Shown here: one piece after another, positions 60,701 to 63,544 of the stretch
How the letters are laid out: the number at the start of each line of letters is the position of its first letter
Position numbering within the stretch: position 1 is the stretch's first letter
NCBI RefSeq assembly: GCF_012273895.1
Contig: NW_024045131.1
Coordinates: 3,358,741-3,422,740 of the forward strand
From: Zerene cesonia
Lineage: Eukaryota > Arthropoda > Insecta > Lepidoptera > Pieridae
Direction: 5' to 3'
DNA length: 64,000 nt
Made by a program: the position numbers and the translations under genes
The notes under the pieces: generated by a model
Seen by the model: only the letters and a program-made list of their open reading frames with translations
Database searches by the model: none
Told to the model about the DNA's origin: nothing

Positions 60701-63544
60701 ACATAGTACGTCCCCCCTTACGTTTTTTGGAAGTCGTTGATTAAATAGACTCTATAACAAAAATCTTACATACATATTTAAACACTAAGAGCGTATTTCT
60801 TAACTGTTTATAGCATTCGGAAATTAATTNNNNNNNNNNNNNNNNNNNNNNNNNNNNNNNNNNNNNNNNNNNNNCATGCAGTCCATATACGCGTCGCGCT
60901 CGTGCAGTCTGTCTATCGTCTTGTGCCTGCGCGCGCTGCCCGCGTCGTCGTCATCCGTGCGATCTGTGAAAGAAAGATTGATAAAAAATAAAAGATAGAA
61001 GAAAGATTCGAATGGGAAATAGATTATCACAAAATTTACTGTAATTTCATGTTCGACTTAAAATATCTCGACTTATGTTATAATATAATAGGTTCCACGT
61101 TAGACACAGCTATATTACTTCATACTGCTTTTCTTATTTAAATTCCCTTAGTTGACTATATAAGTTCACTATCTTTAATTAACACACTTCTGCTGTATGT
61201 TTGTCTGTAACCGACTTCTCTAGACTCAATTTTGGACAGATTGAATTCAAACTTTGTACACTTATCAAGGATCGGTGACAATACAATAATTTCATGAGTT
61301 CATCTCATTATCCTGATAAGTATCGCCAGGATTATGTGCATTCGTAGAGACAATTTAGTTGATTTTATCAAAAAAGGGGGGGTTTTATTAATATTTTTTT
61401 CTTTTTTCAAGTGTGTATTTCTTTTTTGTGTATATGTCAATGTCTGTCTCATTCGCTAACTGCTTATGAAGTTAAAAATTTAAATAAAATTGCTAAAGCA
61501 ATGAAAAATTCGTTAAACCGGTAGTAAATGTTTCAACCATCTAGATGAAGACTAAATTGAAGACTGAATTGAATAAATAAATGTTTCAGTTATAATAACA
61601 AAACATTGTTTTTAATATCTATACTAGTTGTTTGAACGCACTAATCTCAGGAACTACTGGTCCGATTTGAAAAATTATTTCAGTGTTAGATAGCCAATTT
61701 ATTGAGTGAGGCTATAGGCTATATATATGTCACAGGCGATGCCGGGGCGGATCGCTAGTTGTGCGTATAAGCAGAATTCGTCTGTAACCTGTACCTTCGC
61801 AATCTCCCAGCAGCGGTTTGGAGATGTCCTCCGTGTCTTCGCCCATCTCACGGAACCGTTGTATCAAGTTCTCTTCCGAATTGTTTCTGGAAGGCAAGAA
61901 AGTTCCAATTGGTTCAACCGTCCATAAGATTGCATATTTATAAGCGTAAAATTGATTAATTTATACGGACTCTGGAAATTTCTTAAACGAAAAATATAAA
62001 ACTTATTTCTGGAAATTTGTTAAATACATAAGGAGGGAGGGAAGGAAAAAAGTCTAATTTCGAACCTAATTGAGATCCCCCCACATAAGTCCGTTTGCCT
62101 TATACTCTTTCTGTGGTACACTTTACCGGGGCAGGACGGGGTTTGACCTTTGACACAGCATTTTATATTCATGTCGAGAAATGTTACCATTTGTAATAAT
62201 ATAATTTGATCAAATGAAAATATTTTATTGTGCACCAAATCATACAGAAATAAATTCTATAGAAGCACAACAGGCGGCAGGATTTTTTCCACATAAAAGT
62301 ATATAAATTTTGACAATTTAGTATGAGTATTTATGTAGATTATAAAACGTTTTGCCATTTTTTATGACTTCTATCGAATCTCGTTCGGGTGACCATCATT
62401 TCTGGTAGAAAAGGATGACTATAAAACTGCCAAGCACGCACCTGTTGCCGGCCGCCTCCCTGGCAGGGTGCTCCCTGTCCGGTCGCGTCGCGTGCGCAGA
62501 GTGGCTCAGTATCTGCATCGCGAGCGAACGGATGAACTCGCCCGGCCGCTGGGCGCTCTCGCCGGGGCCCTGGAATCGCGTCATCATCATCATCATCACG
62601 CGTAGCACATGCCGAGATACACTTATTAGCACCACACCGATTAGTTATAAGTCCATCTTTTTATTATACGTTTGTAAAGGTTTTATGGTGTTAAATAAAC
62701 ATTATTTCTTTCATCATCACCACCACCATCATCATCATCATCATCATCACCACCACCGCAATCGCTAACTTCACGTGGCAAGATGACGCATAAAACACTA
62801 CCACTACCTCAACCATCACCATCACCACCATGTAATACAGTCTCCCCACTCACCTGCAGGAAGTGCCTGGCCAGCAGGCGACGGTTCAGCGCCCGCTGCT
62901 GGCGAGCCTGTGGCCCGGGGCCGGGCTGGCTGAGCTCTTGGCATAATGCCGTTTTACCACTACCCGCATCGCCTGTAGAGTGGGGAGGGGGATTTATAAA
63001 TTTATTAGCATTTAAAATGGAACATATTTTATATTCAAGATTTATATTTTTGTCTGTTACGAATAACAAAAAAAAAAAAACTAAATAACCAAGAGCCATT
63101 CTGTCGATTATAAATTTTCTCTTGCCATTACAAACATACATACACATAGAGTACTATTTCATTTAAGATATAAAATAATATCTATCTTTATACATTAAAA
63201 AAGATGCAACAAACAGAACTGTAATATCTAAACTAACACAGATTATAGCAGATTAGATTAGATTAAAAACAATATTTCTTTTCAAAAATAGAATAAAAAA
63301 ATGCAGGTAGCTATTAAAAAAAAAAACAATAACACACCCAAAATCAACGCGCCGCACGTCTTACTGACGGCCCTCTGCTCGAGACAGTACGCGATCTTCT
63401 GGAACACCCATTCGCGGCAGAAGAACCGGCGCTTGTCGGTCGATATTGTCGTCTCGTTCACACGCTGCGCGGACGACGACTTGCGAACGGGACGGCTGGA
63501 GTCCTTGTCGTGCGCGCGCGCAGCTATCGGGCTGAGCGGTTCGC
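32274..63544 (-). CDS. ANKRD50: ANKRD50 orthologue: P-loop NTPase plus ankyrin-repeat scaffold (5'-partial, 33 exons seen)
   Basis: Orthologue of ankyrin repeat domain-containing protein 50, a cytosolic/endosomal scaffold reported in SNX27-retromer-WASH recycling to the plasma membrane. Exons, 5' to 3': 63544-63338, 62972-62854, 62569-62442, 61886-61795, 60963-60875+gap, 60577-59956, 59453-59328, 58654-58555, 58063-57964, 57369-57247, 56634-56501, 55970-55812, 55261-55175, 54355-54232, 53286-53223, 49397-49255, 48561-48418, 47241-47062, 46411-46341, 45646-45465, 44613-44472, 43722-43532, 43145-43047, 42629-42446, 41585-41405, 40877-40808, 40369-40223, 39107-39024, 38375-38235, 37988-37876, 37528-37389, 33102-33032, 32389-32274. 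About 1556 residues are visible (human, from memory, about 1430). Order: CREWVF segment, Walker A GDAGSGKT, a long insert, Walker B LFLLVDAIDEG, helical STAND region, about 16 ankyrin repeats, Ser/Pro-rich tail ending KETPL. Every exon length agrees with GT-AG sites and phase. The N-terminus lies outside the window. Confidence 0.95.
33032..33102 (-). CDS. ANKRD50: ANKRD50 exon 32 (71 nt, RNGIVTNP motif)
   Basis: Reads KNKRNGIVTNPAMRLVANVR and then NGL. It matches the KKRNGIMTNP motif of vertebrate ANKRD50. One base at each end completes Ser with exon 31 and Asp with exon 33. Acceptor CCACAG, donor TTGG|GTAAGT. It is too short to stand out without homology. Confidence 0.9.
33143..33345 (-). 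mobile_element. Helitron-like element, family B (near ANKRD50 exon 32)
   Basis: CTCGTCCCGGCTCCGCCCGG to TTATAATATTAGTGTGA, about 40 bases upstream of the exon 32 acceptor. Confidence 0.65.
33740..33860 (+). repeat. Interspersed repeat, family E (ANKRD50 intron 31)
   Basis: GGGGGCAACAGAGCTGGTGG and GCAAGCGATCACCACCGCCC. Confidence 0.5.
34872..35040. mobile_element. Diverged tRNA-like SINE fragment
   Basis: GATCACTAGGCCGAATTCGA is a degraded form of the tRNA-like head at 26203-26277, followed by an ATTTAAATGCTTTAAAACTA tail. It lies in ANKRD50 intron 31. Confidence 0.45.
36302..37301. other. Assembly gap (1000 N) in ANKRD50 intron 31
   Basis: Exactly 1000 N, a conventional scaffold gap of unknown true size. 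Exons 31 and 32 join in phase without needing an exon here, but a phase-neutral exon could be hidden. Confidence 0.99.
37389..37528 (-). CDS. ANKRD50: ANKRD50 exon 31 (LSF..QQ motif, Ala-Pro run)
   Basis: Reads VAKPAPSLSFAQQVARCGWA, then RRERARGDRP, an Ala-Pro dipeptide run, and RDCDAKL. LSFAQQVARC corresponds to LSFTEQIQQHS of vertebrate ANKRD50. Acceptor TTCCAG, donor TCAG|GTGACG. Confidence 0.86.
37617..37862. repeat. TTGCGTTGTG minisatellite beside exon 30
   Basis: About 24 imperfect copies of the 10-mer TTGCGTTGTG with variants (TTTCGTTGCG, TTGTGGTGCG). On the minus strand it starts about 16 bases after the ANKRD50 exon 30 donor. The long reading frames across it come from the repeat and are not genes. 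Confidence 0.92.
37876..37988 (-). CDS. ANKRD50: ANKRD50 exon 30 (Ser-rich tail)
   Basis: Reads SPEYKRRSVHSSNSTKSSSN and then LTGGSNRSHEQDDNVDK, phase 0 at the donor AAG|GTACAG. It resembles the Ser-rich segment after the vertebrate repeats. A 10-bp-period minisatellite begins within about 16 bases of the donor. Confidence 0.88.
38235..38375 (-). CDS. ANKRD50: ANKRD50 exon 29 (last ankyrin repeat)
   Basis: Reads RTPAKVAWRAGHANICRLLE and then RWSAPSAPLALTPHAQDDDL, then LAPLRT. The first part is the final repeat; the rest begins the unstructured tail. Acceptor GCCCAG, donor ACGG|GTGAG. Confidence 0.92.
38670..38851 (+). mobile_element. Helitron-like element, family A, 3' hairpin deleted (ANKRD50 intron 28)
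   Basis: TCCTACTTATATTATAAATG to GTCGCAGCTAG; the hairpin region before the CTAG end is missing. Confidence 0.68.
39024..39107 (-). CDS. ANKRD50: ANKRD50 exon 28 (ankyrin repeat)
   Basis: Reads IAAQEGHEECVLWLLQHGAD and then PLQADHC. It matches [25 protein letters not shown]. Acceptor TACAG, donor TGCG|GTGAG. Confidence 0.95.
39550..39765 (+). mobile_element. Helitron-like element, family B (ANKRD50 intron 27)
   Basis: GCGAAAGTTTGTTTGTTTGG to CGGAGCCGAGACAAGCGTCT; the terminal CTAG is mutated to CTTG. Confidence 0.6.
39946..40195 (+). repeat. Interspersed repeat, family E, reaching to within 30 bp of exon 27
   Basis: CATAGCGGGCAACTGAGCTG through GAAACACTGCTTTCTGTGGA to CGAAGCGTGGTCGAGCGAGC. 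A GCATACAGCA tandem separates it from the exon 27 donor. Confidence 0.55.
40223..40369 (-). CDS. ANKRD50: ANKRD50 exon 27 (ankyrin repeats)
   Basis: Reads GAAVDGRDRCARTALHAAAW, then RGRAAALRALLAHGADPAAV, then CTQGATPL. It aligns with HTCNQGATALCIAAQEGH. Very GC-rich. Donor CTCG|GTATGT. Confidence 0.93.
40425..40475. repeat. (ACGC)n-like repeat (ANKRD50 intron 26)
   Basis: CACACGCACGCGCACGCG-type alternation about 50-100 bases upstream of exon 27. Confidence 0.7.
40808..40877 (-). CDS. ANKRD50: ANKRD50 exon 26 (ankyrin repeat)
   Basis: Reads GRTPLHVSAWQGHTEMVNLL and then IKV plus one G. It matches [20 protein letters not shown] of ANKRD50. Acceptor TTTCAG, donor GTTG|GTAAGT. Confidence 0.95.
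41085..41220 (-). mobile_element. Helitron-like element, family I, decayed (ANKRD50 intron 25)
   Basis: GACCCGGAAAAGGCTCTTCT and GTGGCACGAGAATTTTAT match family I; it lies just beside the truncated family A element. Confidence 0.5.
41226..41377 (-). mobile_element. Truncated Helitron-like element, family A, ending at a C-tract beside exon 25
   Basis: TTAGCTGCGCCCCGCGGTTT through GTGAAAGAACAAA, then 23 C residues replace the 5' end of the element. The tract abuts the donor of ANKRD50 exon 25. Confidence 0.7.
41378..41400. repeat. C23 homopolymer at the exon 25 splice donor
   Basis: Twenty-three consecutive C on the plus strand, so the ANKRD50 pre-mRNA reads GAG|GUGA followed by 23 G. Its assembled length may be unreliable. 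Confidence 0.9.
41405..41585 (-). CDS. ANKRD50: ANKRD50 exon 25 (ankyrin repeats), flanked by microsatellites
   Basis: Reads LAALEGQFETVAWLVARGAA, then LDALDADRRSTLYVLALDNR, then LAMARQLLAAGAAVHCCDTE. It matches the unusual vertebrate repeat RPTLYILALENQL. The acceptor lies beside a (CT)n tract. The donor GAG|GTGA runs directly into a 23-G tract. Confidence 0.94.
41601..41622. repeat. (GA)n tract upstream of exon 25
   Basis: GA dinucleotide repeat; on the minus strand a (CT)n tract 16-37 bases before the exon 25 acceptor, where a polypyrimidine tract is expected. Confidence 0.85.
41643..42020. repeat. Direct duplication within ANKRD50 intron 24
   Basis: ATGAGCGCCCCCACCCTTTA near 41651 and ATGAGCGCCCCCACCCTTAA near 41963 share flanks (GGGGGA, TTAGTAGT, TGAAT). 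This is a repeat of about 60 bases, about 310 apart. Confidence 0.7.
42446..42629 (-). CDS. ANKRD50: ANKRD50 exon 24 (ankyrin repeats)
   Basis: Reads HIEVCEALLEAGAKVDEADN, then EGKGPLLLAAQEGHLDLVTL, then LVDKWNAPVDQRAHDGKTAL. It ends in AG of an Arg codon, giving the KTALRLAALEG join to exon 25. Confidence 0.94.
42768..42995. repeat. Interspersed repeat, family D (ANKRD50 intron 23)
   Basis: CGCTTTTATTAGCTTCACCT, ATCGGTGACAATACGATAAT and GAGACAATTTAG, in the same order as other copies. Confidence 0.5.
43047..43145 (-). CDS. ANKRD50: ANKRD50 exon 23 (ankyrin repeat)
   Basis: Reads [20 protein letters not shown] and then SGWTPLHYAAFE, almost the same as the vertebrate segment [20 protein letters not shown]. 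Donor GAAG|GTAAAA. Confidence 0.95.
43532..43722 (-). CDS. ANKRD50: ANKRD50 exon 22 (ankyrin repeats)
   Basis: Reads EICEVLLEAEADIEATDSAG, then RTALWAAASAGHAATVRLLL, then FWGACVDTMDAEGRTVLSTA. LLFWGA..D.D.EGRTVLS is a distinctive ANKRD50 signature. Acceptor CCACAG, donor CAGG|GTAAG. Confidence 0.95.
43723..44471. other. ANKRD50 intron 21
   Basis: AT-rich. A segment at about 43780-43860 (GATCGGTTGTCATTATTGAA, ACCCTGGGGCATCCGTGTAA) recurs in diverged form at 44925-45000 in the next intron, so it is an old repeat. Confidence 0.45.
44472..44613 (-). CDS. ANKRD50: ANKRD50 exon 21 (ankyrin repeats)
   Basis: Reads RTSLAVAALCGTGAACAALL, then LERGADAARRDRDNAAPLLV, then AAFEGH, plus AC of a Thr codon. 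Vertebrate ANKRD50 has a small irregularity at the same repeat (AALCVPASKGH). Donor CACAC|GTATGT. Confidence 0.92.
45255..45370. repeat. (GTGTGC)n-like repeat (ANKRD50 intron 20)
   Basis: Alternating TGTGCGTG units, a likely Z-DNA-prone purine-pyrimidine tract. Confidence 0.75.
45465..45646 (-). CDS. ANKRD50: ANKRD50 exon 20 (ankyrin repeats)
   Basis: Reads AAAWSGHEAVAARLLAGGAA, then PDRADACGRTALMAAAYMGH, then ADIVRMLLDAGADPDRADED. It is very GC-rich. The acceptor CGGCAG and donor GACG|GTGAG keep phase. Confidence 0.94.
45716..45921 (-). mobile_element. Helitron-like element, family A (ANKRD50 intron 19)
   Basis: CTAGCTGCGCCCCGCGGCTT to TTATAATATTAGTACGATAG, about 70 bases upstream of exon 20. 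Confidence 0.72.
45947..46217 (+). mobile_element. tRNA-derived SINE with (GAT)n tail, near full length
   Basis: Head AGCAGTGGTGACTCAGTGG carries an A-box-like segment. The body runs through GAAGGAAAACATCGTGA and AGGAGGCCTGTGTCCCAGCA and ends in a GATGAT run. Partial or diverged copies lie at 649-932, 4099-4270, 6411-6587, 52061-52150 and at the gap edge 37302-37345. It lies in ANKRD50 intron 19. Confidence 0.7.
46341..46411 (-). CDS. ANKRD50: ANKRD50 exon 19 (ankyrin repeat)
   Basis: Reads VVDVLLEHGCDVDCVDADNR and then TAL plus CG of an Arg codon. It completes the repeat begun in exon 18 and starts the next. Acceptor ACGCAG, donor TACG|GTAAGT. Confidence 0.94.
46565..46690. promoter_or_regulatory. 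X-box-like (RFX) motif cluster in ANKRD50 intron 18
   Basis: GTTGCCATAGCAAC at 46673-46686 is a perfect match to the RFX X-box pattern GTNRCC-N2-RGYAAC. GTTGCTATAGCAAT at 46602-46615 is one step away on each arm, and half-sites occur at about 46566 (ATGGCAACC) and 46646 (CCATGGCGAC). The stretch is unique and GC-richer than its surroundings. An enhancer or alternative promoter is an inference from motifs only. Confidence 0.45.
46735..46985 (-). repeat. Interspersed repeat, family E (ANKRD50 intron 18)
   Basis: AGCCAGCTCGCAACGGGATA, GCGAGCGGGGGAGCCGGAGG and TCCTTTCCTCATCCCTTAG, in inverse orientation. Confidence 0.55.
46985..47030. repeat. 12-bp tandem repeat at exon 18 donor
   Basis: ACCATGAGGCGC repeated three times, starting about 30 bases past the donor of exon 18. 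Confidence 0.75.
47062..47241 (-). CDS. ANKRD50: ANKRD50 exon 18 (ankyrin repeats)
   Basis: Sixty codons with STGSTALHAAARSGRAGCAA and GEGWSVLRAAAWAGHSE, i.e. one full ankyrin repeat and most of the next. Third codon positions are almost all G or C. Acceptor TTGCAG, donor GAG|GTACCT. Confidence 0.94.
47924..47996 (+). tRNA. tRNA-Val (anticodon UAC)
   Basis: A 73-nt cloverleaf. The acceptor strand GGTTCCG pairs with CGGAATC before discriminator A, the D arm contains GTGTAGTGGTTATCAC, and anticodon stem TCTGC/GCAGA closes loop TTTACAC with anticodon TAC. The T arm contains GTTCGATCC, and both internal pol III promoter boxes are intact. It lies on the opposite strand inside the ANKRD50 intron between exons 17 and 18. 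It looks like a functional gene rather than a SINE head, because all stems pair and no SINE body follows. Confidence 0.9.
48165..48335. repeat. Interspersed repeat, family D (ANKRD50 intron 17)
   Basis: TATTGTCACCGATCCTTGAT, TTGAATTCAATCTGTCCGTT and AGCTAATAAAAACGT. Confidence 0.5.
48350..48412. repeat. (ATC)n microsatellite adjoining exon 17 donor
   Basis: Interrupted ATC/ATT run; on the minus strand it starts just after GTGAGCT of the donor. Confidence 0.85.
48418..48561 (-). CDS. ANKRD50: ANKRD50 exon 17 (start of ankyrin block)
   Basis: Forty-eight codons, phase 0 both ends: LSTDQQVESEEINDATGDEQ, then DDTLLMDPSTVHELASRGDE, then EALAALLK, a degenerate first ankyrin helix pair. Just past the donor the intron runs into a (GAT)n tract. 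Confidence 0.88.
49255..49397 (-). CDS. ANKRD50: ANKRD50 exon 16
   Basis: Reads DPSTLESIMPELVSGEETAR, then WPRDRRVLRALLELSRTDGA, then REPDGDV. It corresponds loosely to the IPKEQEVLQLLVKAGA segment before the repeats. Acceptor TACCAG, donor GATGTG|GTGAG, phase 0. Confidence 0.85.
49593..49767 (+). mobile_element. Helitron-like element, family I (ANKRD50 intron 15)
   Basis: TCTATAAAATTCTCGTGTCA, CGGCTTGACCGATTCCTCTG, ending GTTTGCCGGGTGCAGCTAG. Confidence 0.66.
49786..49905 (-). mobile_element. SINE copy with tRNA-like B box
   Basis: GGCAGGATTCGAACCTGCGT and the GAAATTTTGAAAGAATAG body match the copy at 26165-26277. It is truncated in the head and lies in ANKRD50 intron 15. Confidence 0.6.
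50263..51262. other. Assembly gap (1000 N) in ANKRD50 intron 15
   Basis: Exactly 1000 N between exons 15 and 16, which join in phase. Confidence 0.99.
51263..52060. other. ANKRD50 intron 15, right of gap
   Basis: A family D fragment at 51285-51340, then unique AT-rich DNA with a GC-richer strip near 51590-51700. No exon is supported. Confidence 0.45.
52061..52150 (-). mobile_element. SINE fragment, (GAT)n-tail family
   Basis: CCAAGTGCGGGTTGGCAGAT and CACATGTCGCCGAAC match other copies; both ends are degraded. Confidence 0.5.
52683..52873 (+). mobile_element. Helitron-like element, family B (ANKRD50 intron 15)
   Basis: CACTAATATTATGAATGTGG to CGGAGCCGGGACGAATGTCT. Confidence 0.62.
52890..53205 (+). 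mobile_element. Helitron-like element, family C, ending 17 bp from exon 15
   Basis: Ends ACGCGGGCGAAGCCGCGGGC, then AGAAAGCTAG, with a strong GCGGGC/GCCGCG hairpin. The upstream part contains GGCTGGACCGATTTCAC. Confidence 0.65.
53223..53286 (-). CDS. ANKRD50: ANKRD50 exon 15 (64 nt, acidic, between two Helitron-like ends)
   Basis: Reads NDSKTEEKDGDPESESKESA plus S. Acceptor TTTCAG, donor TCAG|GTATG; its phase fits exons 14 and 16. It is not conserved with vertebrates as far as I recall, so it could be alternatively included, but skipping it (64 nt) would shift the frame. Helitron-like sequences end 17 bases on one side and begin 22 bases on the other. Confidence 0.78.
53308..53540 (+). mobile_element. 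Helitron-like element, family C, starting 22 bp from exon 15
   Basis: TCCCTACTAATATTATAAAT, then a TCTG microsatellite, ending CGCGGGCGGAAAGCTAG before T. Its last 80 bases are nearly identical to the element at 52890-53205. Confidence 0.72.
53555..53756 (-). mobile_element. Helitron-like element, family A (ANKRD50 intron 14)
   Basis: CTAGCTGCGCCCCGCGGTTT to TATAATATTAGTAGGA, full length, followed by GTAGGATAG repeats. Confidence 0.75.
54232..54355 (-). CDS. ANKRD50: ANKRD50 exon 14
   Basis: Reads DDEVLNLHTLILLWVLDSGC and then DVEAALKRETDIAKRLECDT plus Q, the helical region between the NTPase part and the ankyrin repeats. Donor CAG|GTGAG in phase 0. Confidence 0.9.
54414..54630 (+). repeat. 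Interspersed repeat, family E (ANKRD50 intron 13)
   Basis: TTATGTCATAGCGGGCAATG, CGCCTGATGGTAAGCGATCA and GGGTAAGGAAAGGATTCATG. Confidence 0.55.
54731..54918 (-). mobile_element. Helitron-like element, family A (ANKRD50 intron 13)
   Basis: CTAGCTGCGCCCCGCCGTTT to CACATCCTTACAAACACTAG; the 5' ATTATAAA part is deleted. Confidence 0.68.
55175..55261 (-). CDS. ANKRD50: ANKRD50 exon 13
   Basis: Reads LTPLEIHHYVYHMTYLEQHL and then SSQKKNKN, matching the LTPLEAQEFALHL segment. It is 87 nt, and the ends share codons with exons 12 and 14 exactly. Confidence 0.92.
55812..55970 (-). CDS. ANKRD50: ANKRD50 exon 12
   Basis: Reads VLVMERGSGHLRVFHASFAG, then WLLDVKHCTRRYLCSAPDGH, then AALAMCYTLLAR. The WLLDVKHCT..YLC..GH motif is diagnostic of ANKRD50. 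Acceptor GCGCAG, donor AGGGG|GTGAG. Confidence 0.95.
56271..56440 (-). mobile_element. Helitron-like element, family F (ANKRD50 intron 11)
   Basis: CTAGCGGTCCGCCCCGGCTT to ATAATATTAATAGTATTAGT. Confidence 0.66.
56501..56634 (-). CDS. ANKRD50: ANKRD50 exon 11
   Basis: Reads VRLLLDVLLAARCGVTEEML, then YKCLLTKEYSVTREDFNRRL, then HLLR. It aligns with the ILNVILAACRPLTITELY region. The donor GACG|GTGTGG is non-canonical beyond GT, but phase and homology both support it. Confidence 0.92.
56759..56937 (+). mobile_element. Diverged copy of the same SINE in an ANKRD50 intron
   Basis: It shares GACACAGAAGGCTG and CATAAAGAAAATCGATCAGT with the copy at 13773-13973, and its B box is degraded to AGTTTGATTCCC. 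It lies in the intron between exons 10 and 11. Confidence 0.65.
57247..57369 (-). CDS. ANKRD50: ANKRD50 exon 10
   Basis: Forty-one codons, phase 0 at both ends: VLDGVADGFIALREIREIPG and then TLNGLYLWLAQRLFHGRRFT. This is nearly identical to the ANKRD50 segment [20 protein letters not shown]. Donor AAG|GTGGGG. Confidence 0.94.
57670..57765. repeat. (ATG)n microsatellite (ANKRD50 intron 9)
   Basis: A long interrupted ATG/ATA trinucleotide tract. Apparent reading frames here (poly-Met, poly-His, poly-Ile) are artefacts of the repeat. Confidence 0.9.
57964..58063 (-). CDS. ANKRD50: ANKRD50 exon 9 with poly-Ala run
   Basis: Starts GRVSSDS, then nine alanines encoded by mixed GCN codons, then LDHLRIKSDGCLLYLEK. 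The last part matches QLHIKSSGCFLYLER of ANKRD50. The alanine run replaces a more varied vertebrate helix. Confidence 0.9.
58555..58654 (-). CDS. ANKRD50: ANKRD50 exon 8
   Basis: Reads FRKITLDELQRAHVSADVQR and then YVLARLDTEPRL, matching the FRKISLDDL...DVQQYILHRLDQE stretch of ANKRD50. Acceptor TTCTAG, donor TTGCG|GTGAG. Confidence 0.93.
58725..58860. repeat. GTGTGAAGTGTAACGCGTGA minisatellite (ANKRD50 intron 7)
   Basis: About five copies of a 20-21 base unit containing TGACGTG, next to a shorter GACGTG-rich run. Confidence 0.85.
59328..59453 (-). CDS. ANKRD50: ANKRD50 exon 7
   Basis: Reads KSDNESGVGGLLSRHQHLLP, then HWLLLVATARRHSRHLTKMF. It aligns with [23 protein letters not shown] of vertebrate ANKRD50 (the sensor-1-like strand after Walker B). 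It ends ACGG|GTCAGTG in phase 1. Confidence 0.93.
59498..59705 (+). mobile_element. Helitron-like element, family I (ANKRD50 intron 6)
   Basis: TCCTACTACTTATATATAAA to GTTTGCCGGGTCAGCTAG, then immediately a family A 5' end. Confidence 0.66.
59706..59785 (+). mobile_element. Helitron-like 5' fragment, family A, head-to-tail with family I
   Basis: TCCTACTAATATTATAAATG begins immediately after the CTAG end of the family I element at 59498-59705, and is truncated after about 80 bases. Confidence 0.65.
59956..60577 (-). CDS. ANKRD50: ANKRD50 exon 6 (long insert, then Walker B)
   Basis: The longest exon (622 nt). It begins LPEIMPRTSAKATNPFVEDE and passes through a low-complexity Ser/Pro/Glu region (ETEDRRPENSPPKSRI, DAAEAEAEYENVLEVE). 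It returns to conserved sequence at YYEKLLSDGEIQQALLP, CFKRAILFPLLEIDPPKQC and the Walker B strand LFLLVDAIDEG. The donor is GACG|GTGAG. Confidence 0.93.
60830..60874. other. Assembly gap (45 N) cutting ANKRD50 exon 5
   Basis: Removes the 3' end and splice donor of exon 5. Confidence 0.99.
60875..60963 (-). CDS. ANKRD50: ANKRD50 exon 5, cut by assembly gap
   Basis: The acceptor TTCACAG is followed by a segment rich in Asp/Arg: DRTDDDDAGSARRHKTIDRL and then HERDAYMDCM. It then runs in frame into the 45-N gap. The donor must lie in that gap, because no suitable GT follows it before exon 6. To keep phase with exon 6 the hidden coding length should be a multiple of three. Confidence 0.8.
61170..61355. 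repeat. Interspersed repeat, family D (ANKRD50 intron 4)
   Basis: ACCGACTTCTCTAGACTCAA, CTTATCAAGGATCGGTGACA and GTATCGCCAGGATTATGTGC. Confidence 0.5.
61618..61758 (+). mobile_element. Helitron-like element, family F, 5' shortened (ANKRD50 intron 4)
   Basis: TCTATACTAG joins GTTGTTTGAACGCACTAATC directly, with loss of the ATTATAAAG segment. It ends GGGGCGGATCGCTAG, 36 bases past exon 4. Confidence 0.62.
61795..61886 (-). CDS. ANKRD50: ANKRD50 exon 4 (inserted acidic segment)
   Basis: Reads NNSEENLIQRFREMGEDTED and then ISKPLLGDCE, rich in acidic residues. It is 92 nt with one base at each end completing neighbouring codons, and has acceptor TTCCAG and donor GAAG|GTACAG. It has no counterpart in vertebrate ANKRD50 that I recall. 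A Helitron-like CTAG end sits only 36 bases past its donor. Confidence 0.82.
62442..62569 (-). CDS. ANKRD50: ANKRD50 exon 3
   Basis: Phase-0 start GPGESAQRPGEFIRSLAMQI, which aligns with the GGFIRGLVAQI segment of vertebrate ANKRD50. It ends EAAGN plus AG of an Arg codon at AACAG|GTGCG. After the shared part the sequence diverges into the insect-specific insert. Confidence 0.88.
62700..62760. repeat. (ATC)n/(ACC)n microsatellite (ANKRD50 intron 2)
   Basis: TTCATCATCACCACCACC and further ATC units. It gives spurious poly-His reading. Confidence 0.85.
62854..62972 (-). CDS. ANKRD50: ANKRD50 exon 2 (Walker A / P-loop)
   Basis: Completes the P-loop: G|DAGSGKTALCQEL, matching the GxxxxGK(T/S) nucleotide-binding pattern with Lys and Thr present. 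It ends RRLLARHFLQ in phase 0 at CTGCAG|GTGAG. Confidence 0.94.
63338..63544 (-). CDS. ANKRD50: ANKRD50 exon 1 visible (NTPase entry, CREWVF)
   Basis: The acceptor TTCCAG precedes GCGAACCG and the donor is TTGG|GTGTGT. It reads EPLSPIAARAHDKDSS and then FFCREWVFQKIAYCLEQ, ending ALIL with one base of the P-loop glycine. The CREWVF segment immediately precedes Walker A in vertebrate ANKRD50. It begins with two bases of a split codon, so earlier exons lie beyond the window. Confidence 0.92.

Noticed and set aside
62415..62768. 117-codon plus-strand frame ending in poly-His
   Set aside because: Antisense shadow of ANKRD50 exon 3 running into an ATC microsatellite.
32274..63544. Assignment to TANC/rolling pebbles, which also has a P-loop domain and ankyrin repeats
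   Set aside because: CREWVF next to the P-loop, WLLDVKHC, LLFWGA..EGRTVLS and the KETPL end match ANKRD50, and no TPR region follows the ankyrin repeats.
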